Assembly: GCA_016946835.1 (NCBI GenBank)
Contig: JACVTC010000046.1
Location: forward strand, 557,501-617,500
From: Neocallimastix lanati (nom. inval.)
Taxonomy: Eukaryota; Neocallimastigomycota; Neocallimastigomycetes; Neocallimastigales; Neocallimastigaceae
Reading direction: 5' to 3'
Length of the DNA stretch: 60,000 bases
In this document: positions 35,782 through 57,030 of the stretch, one piece after another
Layout of the letters: every line of letters begins with the position of its first letter
How positions within the stretch are numbered: the stretch's first letter is position 1
The notes under the pieces: generated by a model
Database searches by the model: none
What the model saw: only the letters and a program-made list of their open reading frames with translations
What the model was told of the DNA's origin: nothing
Program-made: the position numbers and the translations under genes

Positions 35782-37977
35782 ATGAAAAAATATAATAATA
35801 CTCTAGTGTTGCCTTCAAATCCACAAACACCAACAATAAGTAATGAAGAATCTGAATATGAAATAGATACCCCAAATCTTAATAAAACGGTTTCTTTTAT
35901 TGATGTATCTGGTAATATTACTAATAGATACAGTGAATATATTGAAGAAGAAAATACTGTAGATGACGAATCCTTTGATTCAGACAATGATGATAGTTCA
36001 CTAATTAATAGAAAAACTACTTCTTCTTCACTTGGAAGTAAATTTAGCAGAAAATCAACAAATTCTTCTTTTGGTAGTAAATTTAGTAGAAAATCAACAA
36101 ATACTTCTTTGGGTAGTAAAATAAAAAGAAAATCAACTTCTTCATCAGCAAATAGTAGTAAATTAGGTAGAAAATCAACTGGTTCCACTTTAGGAAGTCG
36201 TTTAAATACTATATATCGAAAATCAACATCAACTATTGGTAGTGGACTTAGTAGTTTCAGATTTCGAAATTCTTTTATTAATATTAATAGAAATAAAACT
36301 TTAAAAAAATTATTGGATACTAAAACAGTGTAAATATATATATATAAATATAATTTATAAATTTGTAATTTTAGAATAATATATTTATTTTTATTATTTC
36401 AATTCTGTTATATATATATATTTATTATATAATGTATTATTCTTTAAATAAATTAATAGAGGGTTTGCTGGAGGTGTTACACTATTAATAAATGGCATTT
36501 TAGGTCCAGGTTTAATTCCAACACCACAAATTTTCAGTGAGTCTGGTTTAATTATCCCATCTCTTACTTTCTTATTTTTTGCTATTTTTTCAACAATTTG
36601 TGCACAATTTATTATAGAAGCAATGCAGACAATACCGGGAAATAAACATTTTCAAGTATGTTTTAATAATAATCATTTATTAATTATAGCTATTATTAAT
36701 AGTAGTAGTAATAATAGAAATAATAAAAGTAGTATAATAATAATATAAAAAAAAAAAAAAAATTAGTAAGAATTATATACATAATTTTAATTAATTAAAT
36801 ATTTTTTATACTGTATAGGGTACTGTTGAATTTTCTACCTTAATTAATTTTTATTTTGGCAGAAAAATGCACATATTAGGACAATTTATTTTATACATGG
36901 CACTACAATCAGCCAATGTTTCATCAATTATATATTCAGCACAAACAATGGATAATTTTATTATTAATTTCTTTAAAAAATCATGTGGTATTAAGGCAAA
37001 TATTCCATTTTTTTCAAATTCAACAATAAATGAAGTTAATGATTCAAAATTTAGTTTATATTGTGTAGAGGAAATGGCGAAAGAAAATAGTCCTTTCGGA
37101 AATCAATTTATGCTTATAACCCTTGGATATGCTGTAAGTTTATAATAAGTGATACAATAAATAAGTTATAAAATTGATAATGATAATAATAATTGTAATA
37201 ATATTTTTTTCTTTTTGTTTTATTTTTAATTAATATTAATATTTTCTTTTTGATTCATATTTCCATATTTAAAAAAATCATTCTAGATTACTTTTATTTT
37301 CATATTTCCTGTTGGTTTTATGAAACTTCAAGATAATATTAATATGCAAATTGGTAAGTTAAACTAATTATAAAACATAATATATATATAAATTTAATAT
37401 TTTTAATTAAAATCGATCTGATAAAAAATAATTAATAATATTGAATTAAAACTTTTCTTTTATACTTTATATATATTATATTTATGTAATACTCTATAAT
37501 GTAAATAGTTTCGTTTATAATTACAATTTTTATTTTCGTTATATGGTTTGCTTTATTTTACCTTCATGGTTTTAATATGAATAACGTTCCATTATTAAGT
37601 TACGATTGTAAAGAAGTAGTTGGTGTAGTAATGTTTAATTTTGCTTTTGTAACAACGATTCCAAGTTGGATTAATATAAAAGTAACAATATAATAAAATT
37701 ATATTATAGGAATTTAAAATTAATATATTTAATTAAAAAACAAAGATAATTATAATAAAAATAAAAATAAATAATAATAATAAATAAATGAATAAATGAA
37801 TAGAAATAAATAAATAATGATAATTAATAAATTAAATATAAATATACAATTTATGTAGAAAAAAGAAATTAGTGTTCAAAAGTCCTTATGGACATCTACT
37901 ATTACGTCAATTATTATTTATATTATTATTGGATATACCGGTATGTATATAAATTTATATATAAATATAAAAAAAAT

Positions 37978-38015
<38 letters not shown>

Positions 38016-39541
38016 TTTTAATTAAATATTATATATATAATAAAAATAATAAAAAATTAATATTTTTATTATTTGATATATATTTATTATAAAATAAATA
38101 TATTAATTACAATAAATTTAAAATGTTATTATATATACTAGCCGCTCTATCTTTTAAAACAGAAGGAACTTTAAATATATTATCACAATTAAGTTCGTTA
38201 AATGTTTTTGGTAGAATTACCACATATGTATTTTCAATTGCAATTTTAATGGTATCAATTCCAACATTCTCAATTATTGTTCGTAACAATTTAGTTCAGA
38301 ATAAAATTTGTGGATATAGAACAGCAACATTTTTATCTCATATATTACCATGGATTTGTGTTTTACCATTCCAAACTGGTACATTTATTAATTATGTTAT
38401 TAATTGGTCTTCATTATTATTTGTATCTACAGCCAACTTCATAATACCTATTATTATTTATCTAAAATGTTTGAAATTTAAGAGTGAAAATGGACCAAAA
38501 CGTTATTTTACTCCAAGACAACGTGAAATATTAAAAACAGTTCATTGGTCTTCAAAAACAATTCAAGGATTTATTGATGCCTATCCAGTATCTAAAGATC
38601 AAGAACAAAAAGATCTTAAAAATTCTAAAAAGAATAAGGGTAAAAATGAAAAATATGAAAATATTTATAATGAAAAATATAATTCATCTTCAGAAAACTT
38701 AAATGATTCAAATACTGAAGTTCCTGAAATACATCTTTCTACTGCAAATGAAGACAATAGTAATGATGATAATAAAATTGTTATTACTGAAGAAAATGCA
38801 AAGAAATTTTTACCACCACCACCTCCTCCTCCAGCAGCTGGATCATCATTTAATCTAGATAATCCTTATCGTAATGCTAATGCAAGGTTTAGTGTATTAC
38901 CAACACATCCTTTATTTATATCTAATTATTACAAAGGCATACCATCATGGGTTCCATTTAAGCCTAAAACATTTGCAAAAATTTGTTTATCTATAATTTT
39001 AATTATTATTGTAGCAGTTATTGGTTTAAATGTTTATGAAGAAATGGAAGCACGTAATATATTGATATTATTTAATAAAGATGATAATGGAACAAACGCA
39101 ATTGATGGAATATATAACGAAAATAATAATAATCCATCATATGTTGGAAATGATGAGAATTCTAATGTATATGAAATCATCAAAAATACAGGAGAAAATA
39201 AAGACGAAAATAAGGATGATGGTAATGATGATGGTGACGATGATGGCGACGATGATGGTCAGGATGATGGTCAAGATGATGGTGATAACGAAAATAATGA
39301 TGATGAAGATAATAATGGTGAAGATAATAATGATGAAGTTGAAGGTAATGGTAATGAAGATGAAGGTAATGGCGATGAAGTTGAAGGTGATGAATATGAT
39401 GACAGAAATGAAAAAAAAGATTTTGAAGATAACAATGATGAAAAACATGGGAATAACAGTAATGATAAGGATGATAATAAAAGAGAAAGTTATGATAGTA
39501 ATCCCAATAAAAAAGAAAATGAGAATGAGGATGATAACTAA
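35782..39541 (+). CDS. amino-acid transporter, AAAP (Aa_trans) family
   Basis: Seven exons (35782-36329, 36460-36655, 36819-37133, 37287-37353, 37509-37681, 37859-37940, 38142-39541) join in frame to about 926 residues. The cytosolic N-terminus is Ser-rich with four near-repeats of the form LGSKFSRKSTN. The core begins GFAGGVTLLINGILGPGLI, the unwound first helix typical of amino acid/auxin permeases, and continues with about ten membrane segments ending near 38460. A C-terminal region carries a run of prolines (PPPPPPPAAGSS), one further hydrophobic segment (ICLSIILIIIVAVIGL) and a 150-residue Asp/Asn/Glu tail with DDGDDDGQDD repeats. The family moves amino acids with protons or sodium across plasma or vacuolar membranes; substrate and membrane are not predictable here. 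The acidic tail and Ser/Lys-rich N-terminus are unusual and may be regulatory. Tail-to-tail with kinesin-14. Confidence 0.85.
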
Positions 39542-39865
39542 TATAATGGATAATAATAATTAAAAATTTAATTATAAAATTATAATTGAATAGAATTTTT
39601 TTTCTTATTTAATCATTATTTTTAATATATATAATTTTATTTTTATTTCTATGTCTATGTCTATGTCTATGTCTATTTCTATTATATATATATATATATT
39701 TTATTTACATATATACATATTTTAAACTAGTTATTAAATTTGACATACCTAATAATTTAAAATAGATTTTATTTTTGTATAGTAAATATATATATATTAA
39801 TATTATACCAATAAATATTAAAAAAAAAAAAAAAAGATAATTATTTATTAATATAATATATAAAT

Positions 39866-39869
<4 letters not shown>

Positions 39870-39914
<45 letters not shown>

Positions 39915-39983
39915 TTTATTTTATTTTATTTTATTTTATTTTATTTTATTTTATTTTATTTTATTTTATTTTATTTTATTTTT
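39870..39983. repeat. poly-T plus (TTTTA)n
   Basis: About 43 T followed by about 14 copies of the pentanucleotide TTTTA, in the convergent intergenic region. Confidence 0.9.
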
Positions 39984-40119
39984 AGTCATTACTAAAGTTT
40001 TTTGCTTATATATATAAAAATCTTTTTATATATATATATTTATATTTATATTTTTATATTATTTTATTTATTTTATTTATTTTGTTTTATCTTATTAAAA
40101 ATAGTAATAAAATAAAACA

Positions 40120-40155
40120 AAAACAAACAAACAAACAAACAAACAAACAAACAAA

Positions 40156-40197
<42 letters not shown>
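40120..40197. repeat. (CAAA)n plus poly-A
   Basis: About ten copies of CAAA followed by about 37 A. A reverse-complement (GTTT)n array sits in a kinesin intron at about 43578-43606. Confidence 0.88.
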
Positions 40198-40198
<1 letters not shown>

Positions 40199-40876
40199 AT
40201 TATTATCTATTAATGTAAATATATTTTTTTAAAAAAAAAAAAGATATATATATATATATATATATAATAAATAAAAAAATAAATAGATAATCAATTAAAT
40301 AATAAAATATATAAGTAAAAATAATTATGTATATGAAAATTTTAAAATAAAAATATTAGAAATTAAGATATACATAACATATATTATATATTTTTATCAA
40401 TATTCATTATTATTTAATTCTTTATACCTAGTCTAAAAAAATAATAATAAAAAAAATTATGTGAAGAAAAATTATACATAGAAAGATAAATAAATGTATG
40501 AAAATTAAAAATCAAAACAATATAACAAAAAAAAAAAAAAATAAATAAATAAAAAATAAAAAAACAAAAAAAATAAAAAAATAAAAAAAAAAAAAATGTA
40601 TTATTAAATTATTATTAAAATATTATTATAATATTGTTAAATACTATTTGTATAATATTAATAATTTAAAATTTTTTATTTTATTTTTATTTTTATTTTT
40701 ATTTTTTTATTTTATTTAATTTAGTAAAAAATTATTAAATAATAATAATTATAAATATATAATTATTGATTTATTTTTTTTTTTTTTTATTATTATTATT
40801 ATTATTTTTTTCTTTAAATTAAAATTCAAATTATTATATAAATTATAATTTATAAAATTTAAAGAAAAAAAATTTT

Positions 40877-43800
40877 TTAACTTTTGAAAGATCTTTTTGC
40901 CGTACCAATTTGACATTTATTCACCTAAATATATATATATATAAATATTAATTCAAAAATAAAAAAAAATAAAATAAATTGGGGTGTTTGATTAATTATG
41001 TATTATTAATATTAATATTAACCACTAAAATAAATTATATATTATCTAAAAAAATCTACCTTGGTTGCAAATCTTAGTGAACAAATGGTTTCTTGGAAAT
41101 TATATGCAAGTGGTGAAATATTTACAAACATTAAAGTTTTACTATTGCCACCTATTGATTAAAACATTATATATAAAATAATTAAATAAATTAATAAAAA
41201 AATTTTTTTTTCTTTTTCCTTTTTATTTTTTATTTTATTTTATTTTTAAACTATATTTACTATATATTTGAATATTAAATAATAATAATAATAATGATAA
41301 TAATAATAATAATAATAATATTTGTATATATAACTTACCAAGTGAGTTTTGAAGCAAATAAGTTAACTTTTTTTTTATTATTTAAAAAACAAATGAATTA
41401 ATAAATAAATAATGATAAAATGATATTAATAAAAAATACTACAAATAATTATTATGAAATATAAGTTATATATATTTAATTTACTTTAGAATTACGATAT
41501 GGAATATGTGGATCTTTATTAGCTGTTTAAAATAATAATACATAAAATATTTTATTTATATTAATAAATTTATTTATTACTAGAACTTATTATTATTATT
41601 AATATATTTTTATAAATATATATATAAATATTTATAATATACCTAATGCTGCTATAACATCACTCAAGCAACTCAAACTTTTATTTATGGCTTGAGTTTC
41701 TTTTAATCTATCGCCTGTTGCACCAGATTGAGATAACCTTTCAGAACCAGCTAAATCTATAAGGTTTAAAGTACCTTCGCATGTATCTTCTGTTATAGAG
41801 TTTACACCAGATAATTTAAATATAAAAACACTTTTTTTTTTTAAAAAAAAAAAAAAATAAAAAAATTACAAATTAAAATATGGAATTATGAAATTAATAA
41901 TAATTAAATAAAATGCTAAATTAAATACCTATGTGATCTTGAAGATCTTTCGTTGCATAGAGTTGCACCAACTGCCCTATTTTGTTGGGCTTTTTTCAAA
42001 AGATTATGTACTTGTTCTGGGGTATGAACTTTAATTACAGTTGTATCTGTTACTACTGTTTTTCCAGTATGTAAATTATGTTTAATTTCATGTTTTTTCG
42101 ATAAATCTCCATTTCCCAATAAATCTCTTACTGTTTCATTATAGATTTCCAAATACTATAAATTAATTTAATTTTGATTAATTATTAAAATTTTATTTTT
42201 ATTTTTATTTTATAATAAAAATTTATATTATTAAATTTTTAATGTAAAAATAAATAAATTAATAAATAAATAAATAAATTAATAAATAAATTAATAAATA
42301 AATAATAACTAAAAATTATAAAATAAATATTTAAAAAAAAAAAATATTTACTTGTCCCTCCATTTCATATTTCCATCCTTTTTCTTTTAATTCTTCAGCT
42401 GCTACAAATATTTGTTTTACAGCTCTCGGTATCATACCAATTTTTTCTGGATCATCAGATATACCTTCCATTCTGATCATTTACAATAAATTTAAATTTT
42501 AAAATTCAAATTTTAAATATTATTATTAATCATCTCAAAATACATAAAATATATATTTTTTACTTACGTATATGTTTTTCCACTACCGGTTTGACCATAT
42601 GCGAAAATACAAACATTATAGCCATCTAATGCTGATTGAACTAACTGTGATATATCTTCAAATATTTCACCTTGACTAGCACTGTCTTGAAATACCTTTT
42701 TTTTTTATACATGAAAATTATCAAATTAATATATACATATATATATATATATATATTATAAAACAAAAAGCAATTACAATAATAAAGAATATATACTTTA
42801 TCAAATGAAAATGGATATAACTTTGGAACAGTATTTCCAAGAGCAGTTTTCTAATATTAATATTAAATAAAAAAAATTAATATATATTATAAAAAATGAA
42901 AATTTTATATAATAAAAATAATTAAATAAAAATAATGGGTCTATATTTACAGATTGTTGCTTTAACACGATTTTCCTTTCATCATCTGGATATTGTATAT
43001 CTGATACCACATCATTTATAGGTTTTCCATTAGTTTCTGTCGCTGTTTATATAAAATATTTAAAAATAATCAATTTATTTTATTCTAAAAAATTAAAAAT
43101 TCAAAGCTAATTAACTATTTAATTATTTTCATACTTAATACAGGCCTAACTCTACAAAACACTCTAATATTTCCTTTTAATTCCTATTAATTAAAATCAT
43201 AAATAAATATTATTATTACATAATAAATATATTTTTATTTTTTAAAACTTTAAGCTTACAAGAATTTCATTATGCATTTTTCTTCTTAAAGATTCTTCTT
43301 GTATTCTTTTTCTATTTGATGTTTTATATTGCTCTTTCAATACTTCTATTTCATGCTTCATTTTTTCTATTTCTTCATCTTTTGTTTTTATTATACAATC
43401 TTTTGTCTAATATATAAATATATCATATATTAATAAAATAATATTTATTTATATATTTAATTCGATTTATAACATTATTATAATAACCTCGATTTTTGTC
43501 TTAAAACTTAATTCTTCATTCTTCAAGATCGTTATTGATGTTATTTGTTCTTTTATAATATCCTTTTTTTTTTTTTGTTTGTTTGTTTGTTTGTTTGTTT
43601 GTTGTTTGTTGTTGTTTTTATTTGATTATTATTATTTTTGAAATTTTGTATTTTTGTGTTTACATTTATTTTTTTATTAAAATTAAAAACAATAATTAAT
43701 ACAATAATATTAATAATAAAATTATAACCTATATATATAATAATAATATATTACTGAAATTATTATTAACATATATATATATTACATTTAATTTATTGAT

Positions 43801-44206
43801 TTCTTCGTCTTTTAGTTTTATTGAATCATCCATATTTTTTATTTTTCCCTCAAGTTCAGTATTTTTATTTCTTAATTCCTAGAAACATTTTTATATCTTA
43901 ATTTAAACAATTTTTACAATAAATTTTCAGTTTAATAAACATTTTAAATATATCAATAATTACATCATAGGGTTTTAAATTTGATTCTAAATTTGTATTT
44001 CTTTCTCTTAATGTCTAAATATATATATTAAGATAATATTAAAAAGAAATTAAATTTGTATTTCAAAAATTATTATTTATAATTTTTAATTCATATTTAC
44101 TTCAATAAGTTCAGTTAATTCCTATTAATAAAAATAATTATAAAAAGAATATAATATATATATATATATATATATGTTATTTTATAATTTTTAATAAGAA
44201 AGAAAG

Positions 44207-44249
<43 letters not shown>

Positions 44250-45175
44250 TCATTTTTACCTCTATTTTCTGAGTTAATGACTTTTATTTAAATATTTATT
44301 AATTTCAATATGTTATAATTAAAAACAAATATTTTATATATATTATATTAAAATAATTAACATAAAAAATTTAAATGCAACATACTTTATTTGTTTCAGT
44401 TGTTTTTATTTGGACTTGTTTCAATTCATTGTTATCTTTTTCTTGTATTTTAATTTTTCCTGAAAGATTTTTCAATAGTTCTTCAACTAAAAATTAAATA
44501 TCAAAATAACATAAATTAATATTTTTTTATTGTAAATATAAATAATACTATTTTTTTATTTATTACTTAATTTTTTATTTTCTTTGGATTCCATTTCTAA
44601 ATCTTGTAAACGACCCTTATAAAATTTAAAATGATTATTATAATTAATTAATAATATACTTAAAAGTAAAATTACATAATGTTTTATATTTCTATTATTC
44701 TTAATATTATATTGCTAATATTATTCTCAAAAATATGAAAAACAATTAAAATTTATGATTTATAACATTTATTATGTACTTTTGTATCCCATGCTGGTCT
44801 TTTCTTCATTATTCTTTTTGTTCCTGTTGTTGAATTAGTTGAATTTTTTCTTGATGTTAACAATCTTGTTGAATTTGTCATTCTATTAGTTATCAATGAA
44901 TTTTTTGAACGGGTATCACGTAACGAAGAAGTTCTAGTTACTGCTTTCGTTGCATTAGATTTCTTATCAACATCAAAATTAATTTTTGGTACAATTTTAG
45001 ACGCTGAAGATGCTGTATTCTGCAGTATATTTTTCATTATTATTGTATTATTTCTATTTCTTATATGTTTTGTAGATAATGAATTATCATCTTTTCCATC
45101 TTCTTGTTTTCTTTTACGATTTAATGCATTCGTTAACATTTGGAATTCTTTTTGTGATTGAATTTCTTTACTCAT
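40877..45175 (-). CDS. kinesin-14, minus-end-directed C-terminal motor
   Basis: Read from [14 protein letters not shown] at 45175 to a stop at 40877 through many introns. The N-terminal 140 or so residues are basic and Ser/Thr/Asn-rich ([26 protein letters not shown]), suited to a second, ATP-independent microtubule-binding site. Several short exons from 44.6 to 43.2 kb encode a coiled-coil stalk. The neck [15 protein letters not shown] precedes the motor, an order specific to kinesin-14 (Ncd, Kar3, KIFC1). Motor motifs: P-loop [12 protein letters not shown] at about 42600, [14 protein letters not shown], switch I NERSSRSH, switch [29 protein letters not shown] and [19 protein letters not shown]. 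It ends a few residues after the motor. Kinesin-14s slide and cross-link antiparallel microtubules, focus spindle poles and help nuclear movement. Orthology within the family (Kar3-like or KIFC1-like) is not settled. Confidence 0.93.
43575..43620. repeat. (GTTT)n in a kinesin intron
   Basis: A short GTTT array following a T run, inside an intron of the stalk region. It is the reverse complement of the (CAAA)n array near 40120. Confidence 0.85.
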
Positions 45176-45302
45176 TCTTTTTTTTGTACTATTAAGAATT
45201 AAAATTTTATATGTTTAAAAACATATTTTTATTCCCCTACTATATATTTTATTATTATTTATACAATATATTAATATTAATAAAATTTAAACAGTTAAAT
45301 TA

Positions 45303-45379
<77 letters not shown>

Positions 45380-45916
45380 GAGTATGAGTATGATTAAAAA
45401 TTTTATTTTAATAAATTAAAATTCATTAAATTTTTATAATTATTTTTTATTAAATTTTAATTATTGAAAATAGCTATTTGTACAATTTTACTTTTGACAT
45501 AAAAATATTATTCATATATATTCATTTGTAAAATTTTTAATTAAATTGAATAAAATCTTTAATATATAAAATAGATTAAATTTTATGTTATAATATATAT
45601 AGTATTTAAATTTCTCTTTTCGTTTTAACAAATACTTTATGTAAAATAATCACTTTTATTTAAAGTAAATTTCGCTGATATAATAACAATATAGTACATA
45701 TAATAAGGATTGCATTTAATTAAAAAAAAAAAAAAATGTAAATTCCATTTAAAATTAATGTTATATAATTATATTATGAAGCTAAAATTTGTATACATTT
45801 CACTTCAACATATTGAAGAAATTTACGAAAAAACTTACATTTATAAATATTTAACAATATATTATTTAAAATTTAAATTTTTAATTTTTTATTTAATTTC
45901 TATCTGAAAATGTGTT

Positions 45917-45978
<62 letters not shown>

Positions 45979-46441
45979 TAATATGTAATAATAAATATAT
46001 ATATTTATAAATAATACCAATAATAATAAAAAATTTGGCCCGGGATGGTTTTATTTTAAAAAAAAATGTAAAAATATTAAAAATTAAAAAATTTAAAAAC
46101 ATTAAAAACACTTTTAAATTTAAAATACAATAAAATAATATATCGAGCATTTATTTATCTAGTTATTTAGTTATTTAGTTATTTAGTTATTTATATTTTT
46201 ATTATTCATTTATTCTTAATAAACAAACAAATTTTGTATTTAATATTATAGTTTAGTAATTATTGAATCTTTTATAAGAAGATAAAAAATATAACATATA
46301 ATATATATATATAAATAATTATTTAAAAAAGAAAAAATAAATTTACACATAAATACATATTTAAATTTAAATTTAAATTAATATATATTTATATTCAAGT
46401 CAAAATATTTTCTATGTTTATTATATAAGTATATATATTTT
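45176..46441. other. A/T-rich intergenic region
   Basis: Upstream of the kinesin gene and downstream of the Josephin gene. It holds a (TTA)n array at 45304-45379, a run of about 42 A at 45920-45961, a short TAGTTATT repeat near 46157-46190 and A/T leader sequence. Short open frames here are composition artefacts. Confidence 0.5.
45304..45379. repeat. (TTA)n microsatellite
   Basis: About 25 TTA units, about 130 bases upstream of the kinesin start codon, ending in GAGTATGAGTATG. Confidence 0.9.
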
Positions 46442-47682
46442 TTACCTTGCTAATCTTTTCTTTTTGACTTCATCCTTGTCAAAATCTTTCCGTGCTTGGG
46501 ATTGTTCTTCCAAACTTAGAGCTATTGCTTGATTTAATAAATCATCATCAGTTAAATAATCTGAACATATTGTATTATCACTTGTATTATTTATATCACT
46601 CAATCTATATCCTTTTCCTGAAAATACTTCAAATGATTTTGGGTTTTTATTATTATATGAAGACTTTGAAAGATTATTATTTACTTCTGGTTTAGGATGT
46701 AATTCTGCATATTTATCAGCATCACAGATTGGTATATCTCCTTTAACAACAAATACCGAATATCCTACAATAATAATTATTAATTATCATTTCATTAATT
46801 ATTTATTATTAGAAACCAATAATTTTAAAATATCTTTTATATTATTTATTCTTTTATACCTTGATTTAAAACATCATCTAAATACATTTCTAAATAAGTT
46901 TCACTTAGCCATTCTGGAGTTTTTAAAGTAGAATTTAAATTATACCAACGATAATTTGAATAAAATTTCCTTAATGTAAACCTGTAAAAATTATTGTAAT
47001 TATTAATATTACTATTTTATTGATAAAATAATATATAAATATATAGTAATACATGCCAATGTTCCTGTAAATTACAAATAAATGCTTTTTCCTCTGCTGG
47101 TTTAATTTTTCCATTTTTAATTGACTGTGAACCAATATGATTAATTTCAATATTTAAACGACTAAGAGCTATACTAATTACCTTTTATTTAATGTTAAAA
47201 TATGATAAATAAATTATGCATCTTAATTATTAATTTTTTATCATATATCGTACTTGTATTGAAAAAAAACCGGTATCATCATAATTTTGACTTGAATTTT
47301 GATTAGAGTCTAAAGCAGCTTCTTCTTCATCTAATTCATGAGCTATATTTGCTAAATCCTAAGTTTGTAAAAAACAATTAATTTAATATAAAATAATATT
47401 AATTTACTAAAAAAATAAATAAAAATAAATAAATAAATAATAATAATACATACTACTGCTGTAAAATATTCTCCTTGAAGCAATGAATTTAAAGCATGTT
47501 GTGCACATAATGCACCCTCAATTAAAAAATAGCATATATATAAAGTTAATCAATTGATGATTCACCATCTTAAATGTATTCTTTTTGGATTTTGAATATT
47601 TTAATTTTACTGAATTATTATTTAATAATTTATTAATATTTACTTCCTGTTGTTCATGATATATATAAGGTATAAGATCCAT
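46442..47682 (-). CDS. ataxin-3-like Josephin deubiquitinase with a UIM
   Basis: Read from MDLIPYIYHEQQE at 47682 through five or so exons to a stop at 46442. The Josephin cysteine-protease domain matches ataxin-3 along its length: EGALCAQHALNSLLQGEYF holds the catalytic Cys (about residue 17), LANIAHELDEEE follows, then DDTGFFSIQVISIAL, AFICNLQEHWFTLRKFY with the catalytic His, YRWYNLNSTL with the catalytic Asn, and GYSVFVVKGDIPICDADKY. Near the end, DDDLLNQAIALSLEE is a ubiquitin-interacting motif (acidic patch, then A-x-x-x-S). Known role: trims ubiquitin chains, with links to p97/Cdc48-dependent protein quality control. There is no long poly-Gln tract; the region before the UIM is Asn/Ser-rich instead. 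It lies head-to-head with the PTPDC1-like gene, about 1.1 kb away. Confidence 0.93.
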
Positions 47683-48025
47683 CTTATTATATGTTTATAT
47701 TTATGTTCTTTTATTCTTTTTATTTCTTTATTATTAAATTTATTTTTATATTGGTATCTGAATTATATAATATATTAATTAATAATTTGAATTATAACAA
47801 TTTAAAATTTCTTAGCATATTCAAAATTTTACAAACAAATTTGAAATTTTATATTAACATGACAAATACCTAGAAAACAAAATAGAAATAATATTTTATA
47901 ATGTATTTTGTAAATAATTTAATATTTATTATTAAATTTGATTATATTATCATATCACATATAATTATTAAAAAATAATTTATATGCTTAATTTTATTTA
48001 CTTATTAAATTAGTTATTTTTATAT

Positions 48026-48111
<86 letters not shown>

Positions 48112-48183
48112 TTATTTATTATTTATTTATTATTTATTTATTATTTATTTATTATTTATTTATTATTTATTTATTATTTATTT

Positions 48184-48235
<52 letters not shown>

Positions 48236-48560
48236 TTTTTTAATCAATTAAATCAATTAATAAATCATTTTTATAATTTATTTTTATACAACCGGCATTC
48301 CATTTTATTATATTAATAGTTTAATTAATATTCAAAAATTTTTAAAATTAAAAAAGAATTATTAAAGTTTACTTTGAAAAATTAAATTTATATGGAACTA
48401 AAATTACTAAAAAAACTTTCGATAAAAATTTTAATTAATTTATAATAAATTTAAAAAAATATTATAAACTAAATTACAAAACACAGTTGTTGAATGTTTT
48501 CATTATCCATTTAGAAAAATATAATATTTACTTTTATATTTAAATATTTATTATGTTTAG

Positions 48561-48624
<64 letters not shown>

Positions 48625-48753
48625 ATTAAAGATAAAAGTATTTTTATAGTTATTTTTCAAAAATTTAATGATATTATTAATATATTTAATATAATTCAAG
48701 TGTATTTTTTTTTTTTTAAATATTAGTATACATCATAAAATTATTAATGAAAA
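47683..48753. other. divergent intergenic region
   Basis: Shared upstream region of the Josephin and phosphatase genes. It contains a TTTA-based array at 48020-48238 and a run of about 60 A at 48562-48621. No other element is recognised. Confidence 0.55.
48020..48238. repeat. (TTTA)n/(TTATTTA)n microsatellite
   Basis: About 215 bases of TTTA repeats with interspersed TTATTTA units in the middle, between two divergent genes. The middle resembles the heptanucleotide minisatellite at 33.8 kb and suggests how it could arise, by loss of one T within TTTA arrays. Confidence 0.92.
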
Positions 48754-56388
<7,635 letters not shown>

Positions 56389-56389
56389 G

Positions 56390-56988
56390 CATTTCGAAAA
56401 ATTTCATTTCGGAAAATTTACATAAAAAGTTTCATTTCGAAAAATTTCATTTCGGAAAAGTGTCATTTCGCAAAATTTTTAATAAATAAATAAATTAATA
56501 ATAAAATAAATAAATAATATATATGATTTAAATAAATAATAACTAAATAAATAAAAATAAATAAATGAAAATATAATAAATAAATAAATTTTAATTTTTA
56601 ATTTTTAAAAAAAAATATATATATATGGACATATACATAATAAATATACATTATATAATAATAAATATTTATTAGAATTAACGCTTTAAAAAAATAAAAT
56701 ATTTTATCATATGTTTAAACGTTTTATAATTTTTTAAAATATATGTAAGAATTTTATATATATATAAAAAAAATAAGTATTAATAATTTAAAAGATGTAA
56801 AGGATAATAATTTAAAATATAACTATTAAAATTAAAAATAATTAAAAAATAATTATTATAAAGATTAAAAAATAATATACAAATAATTAATTGATCATTT
56901 TACACCTTTTAAGTCCTTGCGCAGTATTTTAAAAAAATCTTAAATTACTAATAAATTTTTTTAATAAAAGAAATATTTATAAATATTC

Positions 56989-57030
<42 letters not shown>

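Larger units (their letters stand above)
39542..40876. other. convergent intergenic region, repeat-rich
   Basis: Between the 3' ends of the transporter and kinesin genes. It has a TCTATG-like repeat near 39648-39680, poly-T then (TTTTA)n at 39870-39982, (CAAA)n at 40120-40160 followed by about 37 A, and scattered A/T runs. No gene seen. Confidence 0.55.

Noticed and set aside
35727-36188. Minus-strand 153-codon frame opposite transporter exon 1
   Set aside because: Antisense shadow of the Ser/Lys repeats; the plus frame joins to the transporter exons in phase.
39081-39563. Met/Ile-rich forward and Ile/Phe-rich reverse frames over the transporter tail
   Set aside because: They are out-of-frame readings of the GAT/AAT-rich acidic tail.
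42801-43010. Separate short minus-strand gene
   Set aside because: It is one kinesin exon ([16 protein letters not shown]) plus intron read-through.
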